From G965197675 sp965197675 (GTDB lineage: Bacteria; Chloroflexota; Dehalococcoidia; Plut-88900): a stretch of 64,000 nucleotides of DNA. Positions 1 through 8,702 of the stretch are shown one piece after another. The translations under genes were made by a program, and so were the position numbers. The stretch is taken from assembly GCA_965197675.1 (NCBI GenBank), contig OZ240221.1, forward strand, positions 1,984,001-2,048,000, in the 5' to 3' direction. Numbering within the stretch: the stretch's first letter is position 1; every line of letters starts with the position of its first letter. The notes below the pieces were generated by a model. That model ran no database searches and was not told where the DNA came from. It was given only the letters and a program-made list of their open reading frames with translations.

Positions 1-4
1 GAAC

Positions 5-796
5 GTGGACGTAGTTGGCGAGGGTCCACCGGTGTTAGCGCTTCATGGATTTACTGGGGACATGAGTACTTGGGATGGGCTGGTGCGTAACGCTGAAACG
101 GAGTTCACCTTTGTGAGGGTGGACCTACTAGGACATGGTGGTTCCGACTCTCCCCCTGACGCAGATAGATACTCAATGGAGTGTTGTGTCTGTGATCTGC
201 TGGGAGTCCTGGATGCGCTTGACGTTCACCGGGCAATCTGGCTCGGCTATTCCATGGGAGGACGCATCTGCTTGCATGCAGCGATGTCAGAGCCGGAGCG
301 GTTTCAGGCTTTGATTCTGGAGAGCGCTTCCTACGGAATCATAGACGAGGGTGAGAGGATACGACGCCGTGAGAAAGACGCCCGTTTGGCTGACATGATT
401 GAGGAAGAGGGGATTTCGACATTTGTGGACTACTGGGAGACGCAACCGCTATTCAAGAGTCAAGAGCGATTGCCCAAAGACGTCAGGGAGAGGGTAAGAA
501 GTCAACGCCTGCAAAACGATCCGGTAGGCCTGGCTAACAGCCTCTTAAGTCTGAGCACAGGTCGCCAACTATCTTTACATAATAATCTTAGCTTTTTGGA
601 TTTCCCGATTCTCTTCGTGACTGGAAGGGAGGATGATAAGTTCTGTCGGATAGGCAGGTCCCTAACCGACCAGGTAGCTGGAGGAGCTATGACCATCATC
701 CCGGAAGCGGGCCACGCGGTGCACCTGGAACAACCTGAGCGATTCAACGAGGTGGTTCTGGACTTTATGAGAGCACACAGTAAACGAAAGCTATGA
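5..796 (+). CDS. menH: MenH-like alpha/beta hydrolase, 5' end probably cut by window
   Basis: Probably 2-succinyl-6-hydroxy-2,4-cyclohexadiene-1-carboxylate synthase of menaquinone synthesis, a cytosolic alpha/beta hydrolase. The oxyanion loop LHGFTG is at residues 13-18, the nucleophile elbow GYSMGG has Ser83, and Asp210 and His237 (EAGHAVHLEQPE) complete the triad. The readable start is a GTG four bases into the window. Family members normally have about ten more residues (the first beta strand) before VGEGPP, so the true start is probably outside. It lies next to menC, menB and menA, which favours MenH over a generic hydrolase. It converges on menC with a 10-base gap. Assignment rests on motif and context. 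Confidence 0.8.
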   Translation: MDVVGEGPPVLALHGFTGDMSTWDGLVRNAETEFTFVRVDLLGHGGSDSPPDADRYSMECCVCDLLGVLDALDVHRAIWLGYSMGGRICLHAAMSEPERFQALILESASYGIIDEGERIRRREKDARLADMIEEEGISTFVDYWETQPLFKSQERLPKDVRERVRSQRLQNDPVGLANSLLSLSTGRQLSLHNNLSFLDFPILFVTGREDDKFCRIGRSLTDQVAGGAMTIIPEAGHAVHLEQPERFNEVVLDFMRAHSKRKL

Positions 797-806
797 CATC
801 GAAAGT

Positions 807-1925
807 CTATTCTCCGATACGGCCCTCAATAGCCACGCTGTATCTTCTCATGGCCTCTCTGTCCAGGGTCACACCCAAGCCAGGGCTGGAAGGCGCAGTC
901 AAGAGACCTTCACGTGGAGCCAAGGGGCTGGTTAGAAGGTCATGCTCCAGGAGGGCGCCTGTGGAAAGACCGCATACCTCGGATGCATCCAGAGCAGCAG
1001 AAGCCAGGTGCAGGGATGCGGCCAGCCCAATCCCCGTTTCCAGAGAAGAGGTAATTACGGTCTTCACACTCCACTCAGCGCCCGCTGATATCACGGATTG
1101 GGTCTCAATGATTCCCCCCAGCCGGGCTGCTTTTAGTATAAACACATCGGCTGCTGTAGCTCGGATGGCCCGTCGTACTGCTCCTCTGCTATCGAGGGTC
1201 TCGTCGAGGGCGATGGGTATGGGAGAGCAGGATCTGAGTTGCGCCAGGTCGGAGAATCTGGCAGTCTTTACGGGTTCCTCGACGTATTCCGGTCGGAGAA
1301 CTTCCAATCTCTGGAGGTGTTCGTCAACACCTTCCAGATCCCAGGCCCGGTTGGCATCCAACCGAAGCTTTACATCGTTGCCTATGGCAATGCGAATGGC
1401 CTTCAAGACAGACATTTCTTCGTTAGCCGGCTGTATCCCCACCTTGACCTTGATGGTCTGGTATCCGTCTGCTACTGCTTGCGATGCTTGCCGCACTGCC
1501 TGCTTAAGCGAAGCGCTTCCGATAAGTGCATTGACAGGCACAGGACGCGGCCGTCCTCCCAGTAGACTGGAAAGAGGTATACCTTTGTCTTGGCCGATGG
1601 CATCGAGGGAGGCCGTCTCCAGGGCGAAACGTAAAGCGGCAGCGTCTGAACTGCTTGCCAACAGGCTGGATACCTGTGCGGATACAGCGTCCAGCGGCGT
1701 TCCTATTAGCTTTGAGGACAAGCTGTCAAGGACAGAGTCGAGTCGAGTCAAACCTAGGTGTCCTGCATTCAGTGGGGTGGGCGCCTCGCCTATACCCGTA
1801 ATGCCCAAATCGGTATGGAGCCGTATAAGCAGGCTGGAGCGCTCACTAATAATCCCTGCCGTGGTTGCAAGAGACTCTCGCAGGGGTACGCGAATGCCCC
1901 GCCAGCTAACACTTTTTACTTTCAT
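807..1925 (-). CDS. menC: o-succinylbenzoate synthase (enolase superfamily)
   Basis: A 372-residue enolase-superfamily enzyme expected to dehydrate SHCHC to o-succinylbenzoate in menaquinone synthesis. The muconate-lactonizing/OSBS catalytic set is visible: the KxK pair K159/K161, metal ligands D190 (LRLDAN), E217 (VEEP) and D241 (ALDET), and the opposite-face base K265 (FILKAARLGG). An N-terminal capping domain covers about residues 1-115. Dipeptide epimerases share this architecture, so function by sequence alone is ambiguous; the flanking menH, menB and menA decide the call. It is oddly transcribed against the other three men genes. The start is an ATG 75 bases from the divergent menB start. 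Confidence 0.82.
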   Translation of the reverse strand: MKVKSVSWRGIRVPLRESLATTAGIISERSSLLIRLHTDLGITGIGEAPTPLNAGHLGLTRLDSVLDSLSSKLIGTPLDAVSAQVSSLLASSSDAAALRFALETASLDAIGQDKGIPLSSLLGGRPRPVPVNALIGSASLKQAVRQASQAVADGYQTIKVKVGIQPANEEMSVLKAIRIAIGNDVKLRLDANRAWDLEGVDEHLQRLEVLRPEYVEEPVKTARFSDLAQLRSCSPIPIALDETLDSRGAVRRAIRATAADVFILKAARLGGIIETQSVISAGAEWSVKTVITSSLETGIGLAASLHLASAALDASEVCGLSTGALLEHDLLTSPLAPREGLLTAPSSPGLGVTLDREAMRRYSVAIEGRIGE

Positions 1926-2000
1926 TCCACTGTCCAGATTGATGATACATCATTCAGAAACTTCCAGACTCAGGGTACTGTAGAAACGATGGGAGGTGAG

Positions 2001-2804
2001 ATGAGCTTGGACTTCGAAGACATCCTTTACCAGAAAGGCGAGGGCATCGCTAGGATCACTATAAATCGGCCGAGGGTTATGAACGCCTTCCGCCCCAGGA
2101 CCATCGATGAGATGGTGGCTGCATTCCAGGACGCATGGCATGACGAGACTGTGGGCGTGGTAGTTCTAACAGGTGCGGGTGATCGCGCCTTCTGCTCCGG
2201 AGGCGACCAGCGGCTCAAGTCGGCTGGGGGGTATAAGGACGAGAAGGGATCTACGAGGATGCAGGTGATGGAGCTTCACCGAAACATCCGCATGATTCCC
2301 AAGCCTGTGATTGCCATGGTAAACGGCTATGCCATAGGAGGAGGTCACGTGCTCCACGTTCTCTGTGATCTGAGCATCGCCAGCGAGACGGCCATCTTCG
2401 GACAGACCGGCCCGAAAGTAGGGAGCTTCGATGGCGGGTTCGGAGCGGTGTTTCTCGCCAGTATAGTTGGTGAGAAGAAGGCCAGAGAGATGTGGTACCT
2501 GTGTCACCAGTACAGCGCCGCTGAGGCCGAGAGAATGGGGCTGGTCAACCGAGTTGTGCCTGCGGAGAAGCTGGAGGAGGAGACGATGAAGTGGTGTAGA
2601 GAGCTGCTGCAGAAAAGTCCTACCGCTCTTCGCATGATGAAGGCATCTTTCAATGCTGCTACTGATTGGGTTTATGGACTGCAAGCTGTCGCCCATGGAG
2701 CCAACGGTCTGTTCTACGGTTCTGAAGAGGCTTTGGAGGGCAGCGGAGCCTTCCTGGAGAAGAGGGAACCGGACTTCTCGCCCTACCGTCATATGCCGTG
2801 GTAG
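2001..2804 (+). CDS. menB: 1,4-dihydroxy-2-naphthoyl-CoA synthase
   Basis: Crotonase-fold enzyme that closes the naphthoquinone ring of o-succinylbenzoyl-CoA. Oxyanion-hole segments are near residues 64-70 (FCSGGDQ) and 111-116 (AIGGGH). The MenB hallmark GPKVGSFDGGFG lies at about 137-148, which separates it from ordinary enoyl-CoA hydratases. The open frame extends far upstream, but the ATG at 2001 is chosen because GGAGGTG sits just before it and the 267-residue product then begins like the family. An in-frame ATG at 1989 is the alternative. It abuts menA: its TAG stop is immediately followed by the menA ATG, so the two are probably translated together. Confidence 0.93.
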   Translation: MSLDFEDILYQKGEGIARITINRPRVMNAFRPRTIDEMVAAFQDAWHDETVGVVVLTGAGDRAFCSGGDQRLKSAGGYKDEKGSTRMQVMELHRNIRMIPKPVIAMVNGYAIGGGHVLHVLCDLSIASETAIFGQTGPKVGSFDGGFGAVFLASIVGEKKAREMWYLCHQYSAAEAERMGLVNRVVPAEKLEEETMKWCRELLQKSPTALRMMKASFNAATDWVYGLQAVAHGANGLFYGSEEALEGSGAFLEKREPDFSPYRHMPW

Positions 2805-3722
2805 ATGGATATGGTTAGGCTGAAGTCCACGCTGTCCTATGGGAAGGCCTGGTTCTGGGCTACCCGCCCCTTTTCCTTGAGCGCTGCTTTAGTGCCTGTC
2901 CTGGTGGGGAGTGCGGTATCTGCAACTGAAGTAAGTCTGGACTGGCTCCTATTCAGCTTTGCCCTGGTGGGGTCGCTGGCGATACAGATTGGCACCAACC
3001 TGACCGACGAGTATGCCGACCACCGTCGCGGGGTCGAGTCGAAGTATCCAGCGCCGCATAAAGTGATCCAGCAGGGCCTCCTATCGGAGACCGAGGTGCT
3101 GCTGGGTTGTTTGCTGGTCTTCGCTCTGGGAATAGGAATGGGGGTATATATCGTCTCCGAGGTAGGGTGGCCCATACTAGCGGTGGGATTAGCCAGCGTG
3201 CTGGTGGCTGTTCTATACAGTGCTGGCCCTTGGCCTCTGGGGGACGTTGGGTTGGGTGAGCTTACTGTGTTTTTCTTCATGGGGCCTCTTATGGTGATGG
3301 CCAGCTACTACGTGCAAACGGAGAACCTATCGTGGTCACCCTTTTGGGCGTCGCTGCCCGTTGCCTTTCTGGTCACCACCATCCTCCACTGTAACAACCT
3401 TCGAGACGTGGAAGAGGATAGGCAGAGCGGAAAACGGACTCTTGTAACTGTTCTAGGACGGAAGGTAGGGCGGTGGCTCTACCTTGGTTTTCTGGCTGCC
3501 ACTTACATCAGCTTGATATTGGTGGCGGCCTCTGGGCCATTGCCGACGCTGGGGCTGCTGGGGGTGGCATCCCTACCCTGGGCGGTGCACCTTGTAATGA
3601 GGGTATGGAAGTCTCGAGAGAGAAGGGAGACGAGCTTGATACTGGTGAGCACGGCGAAGCTCCACGCCCTTACCGGTCTGCTATTGGCTGCGGGGTTGGC
3701 GGTTGACGCAGCCTTTCTATGA
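2805..3722 (+). CDS. menA: 1,4-dihydroxy-2-naphthoate polyprenyltransferase
   Basis: UbiA-superfamily integral membrane prenyltransferase that attaches the polyprenyl tail to DHNA to give demethylmenaquinone. It has 305 residues with about eight to nine hydrophobic helices. The first Asp-rich motif is N65LTDEYAD72 and the second is N198NLRDVEED206, both needed for Mg-diphosphate binding. The ATG directly follows the menB stop. A second in-frame ATG two codons on (2811) is possible. The enzyme acts in the cytoplasmic membrane. A menaquinone methyltransferase and the menF/D/E genes are not in this window. Confidence 0.93.
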   Translation: MDMVRLKSTLSYGKAWFWATRPFSLSAALVPVLVGSAVSATEVSLDWLLFSFALVGSLAIQIGTNLTDEYADHRRGVESKYPAPHKVIQQGLLSETEVLLGCLLVFALGIGMGVYIVSEVGWPILAVGLASVLVAVLYSAGPWPLGDVGLGELTVFFFMGPLMVMASYYVQTENLSWSPFWASLPVAFLVTTILHCNNLRDVEEDRQSGKRTLVTVLGRKVGRWLYLGFLAATYISLILVAASGPLPTLGLLGVASLPWAVHLVMRVWKSRERRETSLILVSTAKLHALTGLLLAAGLAVDAAFL

Positions 3723-3731
3723 GCTATTAGC

Positions 3732-3761
3732 TTGACGAGGGTTGTAGGCTGGACTTAGAAT
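3732..3761 (+). promoter_or_regulatory. sigma70-type promoter for ABC transporter
   Basis: TTGACG at 3732-3737 and TAGAAT at 3756-3761 with an 18-base spacer, about 63 bases before the ATG at 3825. It is read from sequence only, and it fits a transcription start of its own for the ABC gene after menA. Confidence 0.5.
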
Positions 3762-3824
3762 CGCCCTTGCCTCCACTAGTCATAATGTCACACATTGCTG
3801 AAGGGTAATCTTTAAGCGATCACG

Positions 3825-5663
3825 ATGGTGTTTACGAAGAGACTGATACAGCTGCTGAAAGGCAACCTGCTCCTGATCACTGTTGCGTTCCTGTCGGCGA
3901 TGCTGCAGGTGGGCCTAACTGTGATTGCGGTGTTCTTAGTCCGTCAGGCGGTGGCTAACATACTAGGAAATGAAACCTCCATCTCCCTGAGTCTGCTAGG
4001 AATCTTCATTCTGCTCCTGACGGTTCATGCGCTCAGAGGAGGGTTCCTATATGGGGCAAGCGCCCTGGCCCACGTGGTGGCCTATCGAGTCCTGGCAACT
4101 CTCAGGGTACGTGTCTACAGTCACGTCTCCAGGCTCTCCCACTCCTACCTGGTCCGGCAGGAGACGGGCGAGATAACCTCTCGTGCCGTAAACGACGTGG
4201 AGACGATAGAGCTGTTCGTAGCCCATTTCCTTCCCGAATTGGTAGTGGCAACGGCCATCCCGTTGGGGATCATAATAGCTCTGTTGGTGGTCAACCCATT
4301 CATGGCGTTGATCTCGTTGATACCCCTTCCCTTCATTTTGGTGCTGTTTTACTTCTATGAACGCCCATTGAGACACAGCTTCCGTGAGACCAGGGTGGAG
4401 ATGGGCAAGATCAACTCTCTGGTGGTGGATAGCATTCAGGGGCTGCCTGTGATCAAGAGCTTCACCCGGGAGAAGGAGCAGTCCCAGATGGTGGCTGAGC
4501 GCAGTTGGGCCTTCAGCCGGGCCAGCATTAGAGGCGCGGTCCTTAGCTCCGGCACCAACGCCATGGCTGAGATGTTGGCCGGTGCGGGGCTCGCCCTGAT
4601 TATTTGGTTTGGCGGCAACAGGTTCCTGGATGGCGTCCTCGGCCTACCAGACCTGTTCTTATTCATTATCTTCTCCCTACAGATCTACAGACCCATACTG
4701 GATCTGAATAGGACCCATGAGAACCTACAAAACTCCATCGCTGCTTCGGAGAGGATCTACCAGCTTCTGGATACACAACCGGACATAGAGGACAAGCCTA
4801 AACTCCGCGCTCCTGAGAGCCGCAAGCACGACGTTGAACTGGATGACGTGGTCTTTGCCTACGAGCCGGACAAACCGGTGCTAAGGCACGTCAGCTTCAA
4901 GATAGGAGAAGGTGAGGTGGTTGCCCTGGTGGGGCCCAGTGGGGCGGGCAAGACCACTGTTGCTAATCTACTGGTGCGTTTCTGGGATCCCCAGGAAGGC
5001 TCCATAAGGTTGGGGGAAGAAGACCTGAGGGAGCTACCGATCTCCTACGTACGGAGTCAGATATCACTGGTACTCCAGGACGTGTTCTTATTCAACGATA
5101 CGGTGGTGAAGAACATACAAATGGGCCACTACGATGCTACTTACGAAGAAGTGATCGCTGCCGCTAAGGCTGCCAATGCCCATGATTTTATATCCAAGGA
5201 GCTTACCAACGGTTACGACACCATCATAGGAGAGAGGGGTGCTCGACTGTCGGGAGGGCAAAAACAGAGGATATCGATAGCCAGGGCCATACTGAAGGAT
5301 GCTCCTATTCTGGTGTTGGACGAGGCCACTTCCTCAGTGGATCCAGAATCGGAATATCAGATACAGCAAGCTCTAGACAGATTGGCCGCCAAGAGGACTA
5401 TTCTGGTGATAGCTCATCGCTTGTCTACTATAAGAAAGGCGAATCGCATCGTGGTCTTGGATAGAGGCGAGGTGATGGACGTGGGCACTCATGAAGAGTT
5501 GCTAAAGAGGCCGGGGCTGTACAATGACATGTATAGAACCCAGGTTCAAGCCCGGGAGTGGCAGGTAGCTCAACACGAAGTCGAAGAGAGGGGACGGCCG
5601 AGGGCTTTCCAGGGTAGAGAGGTGGCCGGGGCAGCCGATGGTGACTCTAAGGAGAAGGGCTAG
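3825..5663 (+). CDS. ABC half-transporter, MsbA/lipid- or drug-export type
   Basis: A 612-residue fused exporter half: a six-helix transmembrane domain (about 15-310) followed by a nucleotide-binding domain. It has Walker A GPSGAGKT near 369-376, the LSGGQKQR signature near 475-482, Walker B ILVLDEATSSVD near 495-506 and the IAHRLS H-loop near 528. The tail (about 570-612) is polar and weakly conserved. Such proteins act as dimers in the inner membrane. No second half-transporter is adjacent, so a homodimer is likely. Substrate cannot be told: MsbA-like lipid flippases and multidrug exporters share these motifs. It overlaps the convergent oxidoreductase stop by four bases. Confidence 0.9.
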   Translation: MVFTKRLIQLLKGNLLLITVAFLSAMLQVGLTVIAVFLVRQAVANILGNETSISLSLLGIFILLLTVHALRGGFLYGASALAHVVAYRVLATLRVRVYSHVSRLSHSYLVRQETGEITSRAVNDVETIELFVAHFLPELVVATAIPLGIIIALLVVNPFMALISLIPLPFILVLFYFYERPLRHSFRETRVEMGKINSLVVDSIQGLPVIKSFTREKEQSQMVAERSWAFSRASIRGAVLSSGTNAMAEMLAGAGLALIIWFGGNRFLDGVLGLPDLFLFIIFSLQIYRPILDLNRTHENLQNSIAASERIYQLLDTQPDIEDKPKLRAPESRKHDVELDDVVFAYEPDKPVLRHVSFKIGEGEVVALVGPSGAGKTTVANLLVRFWDPQEGSIRLGEEDLRELPISYVRSQISLVLQDVFLFNDTVVKNIQMGHYDATYEEVIAAAKAANAHDFISKELTNGYDTIIGERGARLSGGQKQRISIARAILKDAPILVLDEATSSVDPESEYQIQQALDRLAAKRTILVIAHRLSTIRKANRIVVLDRGEVMDVGTHEELLKRPGLYNDMYRTQVQAREWQVAQHEVEERGRPRAFQGREVAGAADGDSKEKG

Positions 5664-6892
5664 CGCGACTTTACAAGCTGCTTCAGGTTGACGTCTTCAT
5701 CTGCCAACTGTTTCGCGTCTACTTTCTGCTTCTGCTTGATAAGGCTCCTCGCCGGGTTGACGTCCTTGAACCTATTGACCGCCAAGGCAGCTAATACCAT
5801 CTCATCCCGCAGGAAAAAGGCAGAGAACTTCTGGTCTTTGGGATCACCTCTGTAGACGATCTTGTCCCATTGGGTGGCGTGACCGATGTATTGCAGGTTC
5901 AAGTCATATTGATCCGACCAGAAGTAGGGAACGGGAGAATAGGGTTCTTTATTGCCCAGCATGCTACGAGCCGCTGCGGCGCCTTGGTTGAGAGCGTTGT
6001 CCCAGTGCTCTACCCGCAGTCTGTAGCCGAGGTCTGGGTGCCGCCAGTTGGCCACGTCCCCGGCGGCGTAGATGCCTGGTAGGCTAGTCTGACAGAACTC
6101 GTCGATCAAAATCCCGTTGTCGACTGCGATGGCCGTGTCTTCCACCAGCCCAGTTTCCGGGGCTATCCCCACACCGACAACCACGAGATCACACTCTATG
6201 GGCGACCCTGAGGTGGTGATGACTTGCTCAACCTTCCTATGGCCCCTAATCTCGCTGATTCCCTTCTGAAGCTGCAGGTCGATGCCTTGAGAGCGATGAA
6301 TGTCGGCGTAGATGGCCCCAAGCTCGTCGCCCAGGGAGTTACGCAGCGGCATGGGTTGTAGTTCAACGAGGGTGACTTCCAGACCCTTCATCCGGAACGA
6401 TGCCGCAACCTCCGAGCCTATGAACCCCGCCCCGACCACTACCGCCCTCTTGCTTTTATCAATAGCCTGGGCAAGTCTCTGGGAGTCTCTCAGAGTGCGC
6501 AGGTAATAGACTCCCTCCAGATCGATGCCTGGAATATTCAACCTTCGTACCCTTCCTCCTGTGGACAGGAGCAGCTTGTCGCACTTAAGGGTTTCTCCAG
6601 TATCCAACTCCACAGCTTTGTCGGCGGGGTCTAAACGGGTTGCCACAACCCCCAAGCGCAGGTCTATGTCCTGCTCTTGGTAAAACTCGGCGGATTTGAA
6701 GAATACCTTTTCCTGTTCCTTTTCACCACGGAGGAACTCTTTAGAGAGTGGAGGTCGATCATAAGGTCTGTCTGGTTCTCCACTGATCAGGATAATCCGC
6801 CCATCGAAGCCCTCCTTACGGAGGGTCTGAGCGGCGCTGTCTCCCGCTGCGTTGGCACCGACTATGACATAGGTCTGCTTAGAGGACATCAT
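5660..6892 (-). CDS. FAD/NAD(P)-dependent oxidoreductase, ferredoxin/rubredoxin reductase type
   Basis: A 410-residue pyridine nucleotide-disulfide-fold flavoprotein. The FAD dinucleotide site VGANAAGDSAAQ is near 11-22, the NAD(P) site VVGAGFIGSEVAA near 152-164, and the FAD C-terminal motif GIYAAGDVA at 273-281. The DRPYDRPPLSKEFL segment (41-54) is characteristic of putidaredoxin/ferredoxin reductases and AIF-like proteins. No redox-active Cys pair is seen, so it should transfer electrons from NAD(P)H to a small redox partner. No ferredoxin gene is adjacent. The stop is 12 bases upstream (in chromosome order) of the proS stop region, and both genes read leftward. Confidence 0.88.
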   Translation of the reverse strand: MMSSKQTYVIVGANAAGDSAAQTLRKEGFDGRIILISGEPDRPYDRPPLSKEFLRGEKEQEKVFFKSAEFYQEQDIDLRLGVVATRLDPADKAVELDTGETLKCDKLLLSTGGRVRRLNIPGIDLEGVYYLRTLRDSQRLAQAIDKSKRAVVVGAGFIGSEVAASFRMKGLEVTLVELQPMPLRNSLGDELGAIYADIHRSQGIDLQLQKGISEIRGHRKVEQVITTSGSPIECDLVVVGVGIAPETGLVEDTAIAVDNGILIDEFCQTSLPGIYAAGDVANWRHPDLGYRLRVEHWDNALNQGAAAARSMLGNKEPYSPVPYFWSDQYDLNLQYIGHATQWDKIVYRGDPKDQKFSAFFLRDEMVLAALAVNRFKDVNPARSLIKQKQKVDAKQLADEDVNLKQLVKSR

Positions 6893-6904
6893 CTAGCTTT
6901 TCCC

Positions 6905-8608
6905 TTAGCCAGAGTTTGAGAGGATGAGCTTCACTTCCTGCGCGACGTCTTCGATACTCGAAAGCCTGCTCTCCTCACCGGCTCGCTCTTTCAGCTCTAC
7001 GCTATCGGATTTAACGGTCCTGGGACTTATGGTGAGGCGAACTGGAATACCGAGAAGGTCGGCGTCATTGAACTTGACTCCGGGCGACTCCCCTCTGTCA
7101 TCATAGAGCACTTCTAAACCCTCTTTGGACAGATTGTCATAGACGGCATCTGCTGCGGAGGCGACCTGGGGTTGGTCCACCGATAGGGCGCAGATGTGGA
7201 TCTGATAAGGGGAGATGGGGGCAGGCCACACAATGCCTTTGTCATCGTGGTTCTGCTCGATGGCGGCGGCCATCAAACGGCCGACTCCTATACCGTAGCA
7301 GCCCATGAGTATAGGGTTCTGTTTTCCGCCCTTGTCCAGATAATAGGCGCCCAGCCTTTCGCTGAAGAAGGTGCCCAGCTTGAAGATGTGCCCCACCTCG
7401 ATGCCACGGGTGATGGTCAGAGTACCATGACAGTCTCTACAGCCGTGCCCCTCCTGAGCCTGGGCTATATCGGCTACCGCGTCCACCTGGAAATCCCTGG
7501 GGTAGTTGGCGTTTTTCAGGTGGGTGTCCGGCCTGTTGGCTCCCACCACGAAATTGGAGCCGAGATTGATGGAGTCGTCGGCGACTCTTTTGAGGCCGGT
7601 GATTCCCACGGGGGATGCGGATCCCGCTATCAGTCCTGCACCTTTCACCTCTTCATCGGTTGCCAGGCGAAGCTCAACAGCGCCCAGAAGGTTCTTCAGC
7701 TTCACATCGTTGACTTCCAGGTCGCCCCGGATGGTCGCGAAAACGACCTTACCATCGACGTAATAGAAGACGGCCTTCAGGGTCTTGGACTCTGGTATTT
7801 CCAGGAAGTGGGACAGGCCCTCTATGGTGGTAACGCCAGGAGTGCTCACCTCTTCTAAGGGGAGGAGGGCCTCCTGCTCCAGGGGTGGTTTTACACTGGT
7901 GGCTCGCTCCAGGTTGGCGGCAAAGTCGCAGCTACCACACTGCACGACCTGGTCCTCTCCGCTATCTGCTATCAGGATGAACTCGTGAGAGTCCTTGCCG
8001 CCGATGGCGCCACTATCTGCTTCGACTGCAAGAGAAGGGAGGCCGCAGCGACTGAATATCCTGCCGTATGCATTTTTCATCTTCTGGTAGCTGATCTCCA
8101 GCCCATCCACATCGGCATCCATGCTGTACAGGTCCTTCATGTCGAACTCTCGCACCCTGAGCAAGCCAGCGCGGGGCCGAGGTTCATCTCGAAACTTGGT
8201 CTGGATCTGATAGGGCATCCTGGGAAGGTCTTTGTAGCTGTGGATGTGCTGCTTGACCAGTAGGGTTATGATCTCCTCATGTGTGGGTGCGAGGCATAGC
8301 GGGCGGTCTCTTCTGTCGTTGAGCCTGAACAAGGTAGAGCCAAAGGCGGCGCTGCGACCCGTCGATTCCCACAGCTCGATTGGTTGAACGACCGGCATCC
8401 GCAGCTCCTGCCCCCCCGCCGCATCCATCTCCTCTCGTATGACCTGCTCGATCTTTCGCAGCACTCTCCACGCAAGGGGCATATAGCTGTAAACCCCGGC
8501 GGCGACCTGCTGGACCATTCCAGCTTTGAGCATGAGCCGATGGCTATCGGTTTCAGCCTCTGCCGGCTCCTGGCGCAGGGTCTTGCCGAACATTTGGGTT
8601 AGTCTCAC
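6905..8608 (-). CDS. proS: prolyl-tRNA synthetase, bacterial type
   Basis: Class II aminoacyl-tRNA synthetase charging tRNA-Pro. It has 567 residues, the length of the bacterial form with an editing (INS) domain between motifs 2 and 3. Motif 1 begins near residue 50. Motif 2 is FRDEPRPRAGLLRVREF near 137-153. Motif 3 with GCYGIGVGRLMAA is near 425-437, followed by the anticodon-binding domain. The start is a GTG (MRLTQMFGKTLR) behind a weak GGAG. It is the last gene of the minus-strand rpsB-to-proS run. Confidence 0.96.
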   Translation of the reverse strand: MRLTQMFGKTLRQEPAEAETDSHRLMLKAGMVQQVAAGVYSYMPLAWRVLRKIEQVIREEMDAAGGQELRMPVVQPIELWESTGRSAAFGSTLFRLNDRRDRPLCLAPTHEEIITLLVKQHIHSYKDLPRMPYQIQTKFRDEPRPRAGLLRVREFDMKDLYSMDADVDGLEISYQKMKNAYGRIFSRCGLPSLAVEADSGAIGGKDSHEFILIADSGEDQVVQCGSCDFAANLERATSVKPPLEQEALLPLEEVSTPGVTTIEGLSHFLEIPESKTLKAVFYYVDGKVVFATIRGDLEVNDVKLKNLLGAVELRLATDEEVKGAGLIAGSASPVGITGLKRVADDSINLGSNFVVGANRPDTHLKNANYPRDFQVDAVADIAQAQEGHGCRDCHGTLTITRGIEVGHIFKLGTFFSERLGAYYLDKGGKQNPILMGCYGIGVGRLMAAAIEQNHDDKGIVWPAPISPYQIHICALSVDQPQVASAADAVYDNLSKEGLEVLYDDRGESPGVKFNDADLLGIPVRLTISPRTVKSDSVELKERAGEESRLSSIEDVAQEVKLILSNSG

Positions 8609-8702
8609 AGTGTGTCCCGTTCTCCTATTTCAGCACCTCTACTCAGGGGGCGAGCCAACTCACTTGGCCCCTCTCTCATAAGTTTGGGGGCGATAATAAG
8701 CC

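Noticed and set aside
793..1983. 396-residue plus-strand open frame opposite menC
   Set aside because: It is the shadow of menC: low-complexity Ser/Arg-rich translation, no family likeness and no ribosome-binding site.
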